NCBI RefSeq assembly: GCF_033115175.1 | Contig: NC_084844.1 | Span: forward strand, 31,095,885-31,159,884 | Length of the DNA: 64,000 bases | Direction: 5' to 3' | Source: Lepus europaeus | Taxonomy: Eukaryota > Chordata > Mammalia > Lagomorpha > Leporidae | Shown here: positions 56,731-64,000 of the stretch, piece after piece | Layout of the letters: each line of letters starts with the position of its first letter | Numbering within the stretch: position 1 is the first letter of the stretch | Made by a program: the position numbers and the translations under genes | The notes under the pieces: model-generated | What the model saw: the letters and a program-made list of their open reading frames with translations, nothing else | What the model was told of the DNA's origin: nothing | Database searches by the model: none

Positions 56731-57549
56731 TCTGTTAGGTAGGAAGTCAGAAGTGAGCTTATGTGTGTGTGACAAAGGCCTAAGGATTTGACATCTACAG
56801 CAGCATCTGCATCCCGATAACCTTCTAGGTACAGCTCAGTGTTTGCATTTCAAAAGTCCTGCCTAGATCCTGGTGACCTTCCAGGGGGTCCTGCCCCTTC
56901 TACCTGGCCGGACCTTCCTCTAAGGCAGGGCAACGCCAGCCAGGCTTCCCCTGTATGATAACTTCAATAGGAAAAATTCAGAAAGGAATTTTTCGTATTT
57001 ACATCCAACAAGTCCTTTATTCAGGAGGAGGAGAAGAGGGGGGGAGGAGGCAAGACTCATCCCCTTAAAAGCCCCAGCCTAACTGTGATCTATGCACTCT
57101 CTCTCAGGTTCTGTCTGGAGAGGTGCCCATCTGTTCTTACGGATGTCCCTACCCTAATAAACCTTGCTATGTTGCTCTCCCCTGCTCTCTGTCTCACGCC
57201 TGAATTCTTTCTTGCCCAAATTCAAGGACCCTTTGCTTCTCCAGTAACACTTCTTTATTTGAAAGTCAGAATTACACAAAGAGATGCAAAGAGAGCAAGA
57301 GATCTTCCATCTGCTGGTTCACTCTCTAATTGGCCACAACAACCAAAGCTGTGCTGATTGGAAGCCAGGAGCCAGGAGCCAAGAGCTTCTGGTTCTCCCA
57401 CATGGGTGCAGGGGCCCAAGGACTTGGGCCATCTTCTGCTGCTTTCCCAGGCTATAGAAGAGAGCTGCACAGGAAGTGAAGCAGCCAGGACTTGAACTGA
57501 CGCCCATATGGGATGCTGGCACTGCAGGCGGCACCTGCTATGCCCGCCC
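56731..57549 (-). mobile_element. C-SINE, antisense, split by LTR2
   Basis: The body runs 57250-57549 ('ttctttatttgaaagtcaga' to the shortened head end 'ctatgcccgcccc'). The target duplication tgtggacttct is found at 56720-56730 and again at about 57551-57561, so the SINE originally began at 56731 and the LTR landed in its first bases. Confidence 0.85.
56733..57249 (+). mobile_element. Solo LTR (LTR2) inside a SINE
   Basis: Starts TGTTAGG and ends AGTAACA, flanked by CTTC at 56729-56732 and 57250-57253. TTAAAA lies near 57065-57070, AATAAA at 57156-57161, then 'tgtctcacgcctgaattctt'. It is related to LTR1 but about 190 bp shorter, lacking a C/T-rich segment between the TTAAAA box and AATAAA. 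Confidence 0.88.
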
Positions 57550-57599
57550 CTGTGGACTTCTAAAATACTGGAGTGGATCTCCCTTGTTGCACCCCTACA

Positions 57600-58085
57600 G
57601 TTATTTCTTCATATATCAGAAGAATGAGGTCCTCTAAAATTAAAGGCATGTCATGTCACCACCTTAGCTAAAGCCCTCCCTGACTTCCTCTACAGAGAAA
57701 ACTCCAAGTTCCTTAGCCTGATTTACAAAGTCCTACATGGTCGGTCTTTATGCTTCTCTCCACCTTCCTCCTCACGCTCCAAACCTTCTCTTCTGTTACA
57801 TCAGTCATTGCACCAGTGGCACTTCAGGTTTGGAATTCCTGCTCCCTGAAATCTTCAAAGCATGAAGATCTGATCAGATGTCACCTCTTGGGAGACTCCC
57901 TGCACTGGAAATAACCAGGAAATAGGGAAAGAACCTTCTGTTCCATTGCTCTGTACAGCACACAATAGTTATCACTAGTATATTTCTTGTTTGTTCATTG
58001 ACATAGGCTCGAAGAGAATGAAGAACTTTGTCTTATTCCTGATTTCATTTTCAGTAACACATAAAACACAAATATAATCTAAACT
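57600..58085 (+). mobile_element. LINE-2, 3' part
   Basis: L2 landmarks in order: 'aactccaagttccttagcct', 'tttacaaagtcctacatggt', 'ttggaattcctgctccctga', 'cagatgtcacctcttgggag', then 'gaagaactttgtcttattcc'. Non-coding, old. Confidence 0.75.
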
Positions 58086-58089
58086 ATTT

Positions 58090-58424
58090 TTTTATAAAAG
58101 ATTTATTTATTTGAAAGAGTTACAGGAGAGGGAAAAGGAGTGGGGGAGGGAGAGAAGAGGAGAGAGAGAGAGGAAGGGGGATGGGGAGAGTAGGGAGAAG
58201 AGAAAGAGGGATGACTAGGGCTGAGCCAGGCCAAAGCCAGGAGCCAGAAGCTTCTGTTGGGTCTCTCACATGGGGACAGGGGCCCAAGCGCTTGTACCAT
58301 CTCCTGCTGCTTATCCCAGCCTTTAGCAGAGAGCTGGATCAGAAGTGGAGCAGCCGGGATACAAAGTGGCGGCCACATGGGATGCCATTGCCTCAGGTGG
58401 CAGCTTTATCTGCTGTGCCATAAT
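58090..58424 (-). mobile_element. C-SINE, antisense
   Basis: 'aagatttatttatttgaaag', a GGGA-rich expansion, 'gagagctggatcagaagtgg' and head side 'tatctgctgtgcca'. Confidence 0.85.
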
Positions 58425-58431
58425 AAACTAC

Positions 58432-60005
58432 CTATTGAAGGAATAAACGAATTGATGCTGGAGCAGCATCTCCAGTTTGACAATTCAAAATCCATCCCCA
58501 TTTCACCACTGCCAGAAAGATGGAAGAAAAAATGTACCTATAATCTTGTGTTTCACCTAATTCTTACTAAAGAATGAACACTGAGAAGAAATGAAGTCTT
58601 AGAGTTTTTAGAGATAGAATTGCTTTATTTTTCAAGGTTCTTTTTGCTTTATTACTCTTCCCTCTTTTTTTTTTCTTTTGTGTCTTGTGTTCTTTCTTGA
58701 TTTTCCGTTTTGATTGAACACCTTTGGAGGATTTATGCTAGCCATCTAAAAGTCAAACACCAGAATGGTAATGATTGATTTAGTTGGGGGAGGGCAGAGA
58801 GGCAAGAGGCTAAACTGGGCTAGAAGAGGAGACCCTTTCATTTGCAAGCCAGATCCTGAAAGTTAAGAAAACCTCTATTCCCCTAGAGACAGCTCTAATG
58901 GGTAGGAGAGAGAAAAACAACACCAAATTCATTTTCTCTTATCTTTCTTACTCAGTTCCTCTTTAGTAGTTCACAACCTGAGAAAAAGTCCATGGAAACC
59001 AAGCGAGACAAAAGCAGCAGTTAGAACACCTTGACGAACATACAGTAACTTTTGTTTTATGTCAGACAACTTATGGGGCTGGATCTGTTTTTAAGTGGTC
59101 ATGGGTTCTGCTTAGCAGTGAATGTGGCGTTTCATTTTCCAAGGGACAGCGAAGAATATTCTTCATTAGGAGCCTGTATTTCAGGTCTGGTATTGAACAA
59201 TTACTGGATTACTGAAAGCTTCCAAGTAGGAGTTCACTCTCCACGGCACAGCTTGGCTCATGTTCCCATTTCGGCTACTTTAAGCTCTTGTAAACAGCAT
59301 TCATTTTCCATTACAAGCTAGGAAATGTGACTGTGCGCAGTGGTGCCGGGTCCCTGGAGAGCGCCTGCTAGGGAGGCCGTTTCCTCACATCTCATTTTAG
59401 TTTGTAACTTGATGGCAAGGTTGAGTAATTGCCGAAGCGCCGTGTCTTCCCATCCTATTCTGTTCCACTAACTTATAAAATAGCCAGTGACCCGCTTGAG
59501 GACTAGCGGATCAGCCAGATGTTTCCTGAGCAAAGACAGCATGCATTTCCCCTTGCACATCATCTTGTGAGAGGGGAGGGCTGGCAGGGCACTCACCCTG
59601 GCTGACATCATTGGGCGAGGTGGCCTGGGGGAGAATTTCAAAGCAGAGCAGCTTGGCCAGGGACGAGTTCAGCTGGCAGCTGTGTGCTGGGATTAACTGA
59701 CCCAGATAACTGGGGAGAAGAAATCAACAATTCAAGTGTGTTTGTTCTCCAGTAGGAAGTAGACTGCCTGCCTCGCACTCCATGAATACCCATGCGCACT
59801 GGGAGACCTTCCCCAGTGGCTCTACAGGTACAGCAGGATCATCTCTATCACAGTGCTGCCTATCCCAACTCCTTGTTTCCCTTGACTTTCCCTGAAGTTG
59901 AAGTGAGAAAAATTCAATTGATTGCAATGAACAATAGTAATAATGGCAACTAATTCTCCTTTCTTAAACAACAAAGAGGAGCTCAACCTTAAAATGTAAT
60001 TTTGG
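58432..60005. other. Unassigned intergenic sequence
   Basis: No gene and no young repeat is seen in this 1.5-kb stretch. Its composition is unremarkable, with some CpGs near 59330-59450. Confidence 0.45.
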
Positions 60006-60301
60006 GGGCCAGCACTGTGGCATAGTGGGTAAAGCCTCCACCTGCAGTGCCGGCATCCATATGGATACTGGTTTGAACCTGGCTGCTCCATTTCTGATCC
60101 GGCTCTCTGCTATGGCCTGGGAAGGCAGTAAAAGGTGGCCCAAGTGCTTGGGTCCTTGTACCTGCATGGGAGACCTGAAAGAAGCTCCTGGCTTCGGATC
60201 AGTGCAGCTCTGACCGTTGTGGCCATTTGGGGAATGAACAAGTAGATGGAAGCTCTCTCTCTCTCTGCCTCTCTGGAACTCTGCCTTTCAAATAAATAAA
60301 C
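60006..60301 (+). mobile_element. C-SINE, full length, tail interrupted
   Basis: Head 'ccagcactgtggcatagtgg' and tail 'cctttcaaataaataaa'. Its tail appears to resume at 60641 ('aataaagaaatctttt') after the inserted antisense SINE. Confidence 0.88.
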
Positions 60302-60640
60302 CTTTTTTTTTTTTTTTAATTTATTTGACAGGTAGAGTTATAGACAGAGAGAGACAGAGAAAGGTCTTTCTTCCGTTGGCTCACCCCGCCCCCCCCCCCG
60401 CCCCCCCAGATGGCCGCTATGGCTGGAGCTGGGCTGATCCGAAGCCAGGAGCCAGGAGCTTCTTCCTGATCTCCCATGCGAGTGCAGGAGCCCAAGCACT
60501 TGGGCCATCCTCCACTGCATCCCAGGCCACAGCAGAGAGCTGGACTGGAAGAGGAGCAACTGGGACTAGTACCTGGCGCTAATGTGGGATGTCAGCGCCA
60601 CAGGCGGAAGATTAACCAAGTGAGCCACGGCGCTGGCCCC
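60302..60640 (-). mobile_element. Class 1 C-SINE, antisense, in the tail of another SINE
   Basis: T-run, 'ttgacaggtagagttataga', then head end 'ccaagtgagccacggcgctg'. A C-run interrupted by G lies at 60388-60408. Tail-to-tail with the + copy, it makes a long inverted repeat. Confidence 0.9.
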
Positions 60641-60656
60641 AATAAAGAAATCTTTT

Positions 60657-60929
60657 AACAATGATTTTTTGAATCATCTTTTTATAATCATCACTAACTT
60701 GTGGATTGGAATGCTAAGAACTAGCAAAATAATTTTTTTCATATAGAGAAAAACTAATAGGGAATTGCTACCTTTCCCATAGAAAAGTCATTAAAAATCA
60801 AGCAAATAGATAAGTAAGCAAATACAGTGAACCATTTTAATTACAATGATTTGATAAAAGATTAGTTATTTCTGTTTCAATCCACTCAAGGGATTGTTGT
60901 CACACTAGTCATCTAATTCGAAATACTGA
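60657..60929. other. Unassigned AT-rich intergenic sequence
   Basis: Nothing could be assigned. Confidence 0.4.
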
Positions 60930-61085
60930 GACCTAGAAATTTCTCCATGACCTAGTATCTGGCACCTGCCTATTCTTCAATCTCAAAATCCTCCTTTGCT
61001 CCAGCCTTCTCTCTGTTCTTCAAACATTCCATAATCTTCGCTCTTCCTGTCCCCAGCATCCAGAATGTTCTTCCCACATATCTGT
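60930..61085 (+). mobile_element. LINE-2 fragment
   Basis: 'ctttgctccagccttctctc' and 'atccagaatgttcttcccac' fit the 3' part of L2. Confidence 0.55.
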
Positions 61086-61089
61086 GCGT

Positions 61090-61620
61090 GTGGTAGGTAG
61101 GTAGCTCTCTGATGTGGCTCCCAACGATTCTCCGCCCCTGGTATTCCCTCCCTCAGTGTAATCCCTTTCTCTGCACTTGGGCTGCATCTCATGATTCGAT
61201 CTGAGAGAATGAAGTAGAGGGCCAAAGTGATGGAATGTCATGGCCAAGACTTCCATCTTGTTCTCTGGCTTTTTTGTTTTTATTTTACATACTTGCTGTG
61301 ATGGAGCATTGCCATCAGTGAGCTGTGCTAGGGAGAAGCCTATGCACTTAGGAACTGAGGGTGGCCTCTGGCCAGCAGTCAGAGCTTCAATCCACTGACC
61401 TGGCTGCCAGCCACCCCCTGAGTTAGACTGGATGCAGGTCCCTCCCAGGGGAGCTTTGCAATGACCAGAGGCTTGGAGAACACCTTGTTTGCCACCTTAT
61501 TAGAGATACTGAGTCAGAAGACCCGGCTATGTCTTGTCCTGGTTCCAGACACAGTGAAACTGTCAGAAAATAAATGCCAGCAAGTCCTGTTGTGATTTGT
61601 TAAAGCAGCCGTTGTGACCA
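61090..61620 (+). mobile_element. Ancient LTR (MaLR-like)
   Basis: Order 'cccctggtattccctccctc', 'gtgatggaatgtcatggcca', 'ggaactgagggtggcctctg', 'gaaactgtcagaaaataaat' resembles an old mammalian LTR. AATAAA lies near 61569-61574. The assignment is from memory and the boundaries are approximate. Confidence 0.45.
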
Positions 61621-61790
61621 AGTCAATGCCTCACTTTTTCTTCCAGGTCTGTGCTCCAGTGTCTCCCTCTCTAAAGCAGTATCTCTCTTTCAAGACAATA
61701 CAAACCAAAATTGGTCACACATTCTCTGTCCCCTTACCCATTTTTATTTGAATAGAAATTATCACGGCCTGTATTTATACATAATACCAA

Positions 61791-61895
61791 GGGATTTCTG
61801 AACAGTTCATGAAGCTGTAAATGGATTTTTTAAATTTTTGCATGAAAATAAGTCTTTCTTTTAATTCTATTTTCTGTGAACTTGTTGCAGTACTC
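61791..61895 (+). mobile_element. MITE-like element, copy D, internally deleted
   Basis: 'cagttcatgaagctgtaaat', then 'tttgcatgaaaataagtctt', 'aattctattttctgtgaact' and 'tgttgcagtact' follow the layout of copy C with losses. Confidence 0.55.
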
Positions 61896-62132
61896 TCATA
61901 TTTATCTATTAACTGTCTTCCCCACCAGGATGAAAATTCAGAGAATAACATTTTGTCCTTTTGCGGTGAATAGGGTGGACATCTATTTTCCCTGATGGTG
62001 TTTGAAAGATATTTATTGTAGGGTTACTGTATGCCAGTGATGATTGGTTACTACTCTTAGCTTCCTGATACATAGGCAAGTTAATTTTATTCTGTTGACT
62101 CAGATGTTTGTTGTTTTTTGTTTGCTTTGTTT

Positions 62133-62442
62133 TACGATTTATGTATTTATTTGAAAGGCAGAGTTACAAAGAGAGAATGAGAGACAGAGAATGAGAGAGA
62201 GAGAGAGATATCTTCCATGCACTGTTTCACACCCCCAAATAGCTGCAATGGCCGGATCTGGGCCAGACCAAAGCCAGGAGCTTCATGCTCCGTCCTGGTC
62301 TCCTACATGGTGCAGGGGCCCATCTACTTTGGCCATCTTCTGCTTTTCCAGGTGCAATGGCAGGGAGCTGAATAGGAAGTAGAGTAGCTGAGACTGGAAC
62401 TGGCACTTATGCGGGATGCTTTGTGCTGCAACACTGGCACCT
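62133..62442 (-). mobile_element. C-SINE, antisense
   Basis: 'cgatttatgtatttatttga' tail side, 'ccatctactttggccatctt', head end 'tgctgcaacactggcacc'. Confidence 0.83.
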
Positions 62443-62444
62443 GT

Positions 62445-63047
62445 TTGGTGTGAGTGTTTGTGTGTGTGTGTATGTCTGTGTTAAAACTAAGGTGCTTGCT
62501 TTGCCAAGGCAATTTTCTATTCCTTTAACTGTATATTTGAATAAAAGGGTAGAGCCAAGGTTAACATTTGTATATTCTCTATTGAAATCCATTGTTGAAT
62601 GACTATGATTACTTGAAAAGTTCTTACTATGTGTTGTGCTAAAGTCTATCTTCCTGCTACTTTGATCTATTGGCTTTAGTTTTATTCTCAGAAATTATAT
62701 AACATATGTCTATTTCTTTCCCCAAGTGCTATTTTTTAATTACTCTATTAGCTCTACTTCTTTAGGGATAAGTCCTGGTTTAGAATTATCTCTTTTATAT
62801 GCTAAGAGGTTTCTTGGATGTTTAGTGTTTCTTCATTTTTGTGCTTACCTTTGTAGTTAAGATTGAAGTTTAATATTTTACCCGATTGATAGTAGATGTG
62901 AGAGCTGTTGCTGTGGTCACTCTTCCCCCAAGCAGGAGCATTGGGCCCATGGAACCATCACGCTATCTCCAGGGATGGCCTCCTGCCTCACCAGCTCCTG
63001 AGAGCCTTGCCTCTCTCTCCACATTCCCTGCTCCCTTCTCAAGGCAG
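62445..63047. other. Unassigned AT-rich sequence
   Basis: A short (GT)n lies near 62456-62472. No gene is seen. Confidence 0.4.
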
Positions 63048-63132
63048 ACGTACTTCCAAAAGTTCATAGAAAAGGGAATTAAAAATAAGTTTATTTTAGT
63101 GCAAAGATTTTTTAGATCAATGTGTATTCATA
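63048..63132 (-). mobile_element. MITE-like element, copy E, one end missing
   Basis: 'acttccaaaagttcatagaa' and 'ataagtttattttagtgcaa' match one arm and flank of the family. The other arm is replaced by a TG/TA-rich run. Confidence 0.55.
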
Positions 63133-63554
63133 TATATGTGGGCTTATGTGTTTGTACGTACACATGCTGTTTGTCTGTGTGTGTATGGTAGGTGACAGTT
63201 AATCAGCCTGGCCACCCTACTCCCTTTGCAGAGACTGTAGAAGTAGACTGTCTAGAACATGGGCCATCCCCGTTATTGTCTCCATTGCTTACAACTGTAC
63301 TCCTCCAGGAGTGCCCTGACTTCAAATTGCTCTGTATTTTTATTTCATCAATTTTCTGTTTGTGTTTGTTTCTGGATCAAACGTCGAATAACTCTTATGC
63401 TCCAGTCCTTATATTTTAATTTTTATGTATGTATTTATAATATACTTATGTGTGCAGAGTCATATTTTATGTTTTTAAAATAAATATTTTATGGGTGTTT
63501 GTTGTTAGCTTATCTGTCTTACTAAAACCATTATTTCTACTTCTTTTTCTGTTA

Positions 63555-63790
63555 ATCCTTCAAATATTTGAAGGTAATTATCACGTTCTCCCTTGTTATC
63601 TCTTCCTTAGTCTTAGCAACCTTTTTTAAATGATTATACTAATTCTCTAAACCCTCCTCACCTAAAACTCCCTTTTCTATTACTCTGGACACCTAGTGTT
63701 GACTCAGTAGCACTATTAGAGCATATGATACCAAGCTAGGGGAAATAGAGTTCAACAGGACCCATACTTCATGCAATCTGTCTGTATTTT
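63555..63790 (-). repeat. Possible CR1/L3-type LINE relic
   Basis: 'tccttcaaatatttgaaggt', 'attatcacgttctccc', 'attactctggacacc' and 'tgttgactcag' recall the reverse strand of amniote CR1/L3 3' sequence. Short and very diverged. Confidence 0.4.
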
Positions 63791-64000
63791 TTTCTGTTAA
63801 TGCTAAGTCTGGTTTGTTTTTTTAAGCACATAATTTATACAGGTACCTTATAATTGTCAATTTCCTTTATACCTCTTTTCTGAATTTTAAATATAGACAT
63901 TCTGCCTAGCAATAGCTCCTCCATTCTTTACTTGTGTAAACTAACAAAAGTAAAGAATTTCACATTCATCATCAGTGTTTTCCCATGTTAGTGTTAACCT

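Noticed and set aside
1-64000. tRNA, rRNA, CRISPR arrays or bacterial-type operons
   Set aside because: None seen. The tRNA-like boxes all belong to C-SINE heads, and the direct repeats are SINE target duplications or minisatellites.

Overview
The window is vertebrate nuclear DNA, almost certainly from a lagomorph and most likely rabbit. It holds about 35 copies of tRNA-derived C-type SINEs, which are typical of rabbit. These occur in two classes: one begins with a 'ggctcactaggctaatcctcc'-type head, the other with a 'gtggcatagtgggtaaagc'-type head. Both usually end in an (A)ATAAATAAA tail. There is no sign of bacterial gene organisation, and nearly every longer open frame lies in repeats or introns.

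One protein-coding gene is recognisable and appears complete: PCTP (phosphatidylcholine transfer protein, STARD2), on the + strand. Its six coding exons run from 21042 to 44597. Every exon joins in frame and the product is 214 residues, the length of human PCTP. The START-domain ligand residues R78, W101, Y114 and Y155 are all present. A GC-rich, TATA-less promoter with two GC boxes and a CCAAT box lies just upstream, and a poly(A) signal lies at 45795. In human the neighbours are TMEM100 and ANKFN1 (recalled synteny); no coding sequence of either is visible here.

Layout: 1-20880 is intergenic, with C-SINEs, MIR relics and old antisense LINE-1 (about 12.8-15.1 kb and 16.1-16.6 kb). 20880-45820 is PCTP; intron 1 is about 14.5 kb and carries many SINEs and an L2 split by a SINE. 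45821-64000 is intergenic. Its 50.6-57.5 kb part is a cluster of retroviral-type repeats: two related solo LTRs with clean 4-bp target duplications, a pair of related antisense repeats, a CpG-richer unassigned stretch, and a compact TATA/CCAAT promoter feeding a short exon with a strong splice donor. The rest is L2, an old LTR, more SINEs and a possible CR1/L3 relic at the far end.

I found no new gene system. The points most worth checking are the promoter-exon unit near 55.0 kb, the nested LTR-in-SINE insertion, a five-copy palindromic MITE-like family, and the unusual setting of PCTP exon 3, which has a weak donor and an open frame through both flanking introns.
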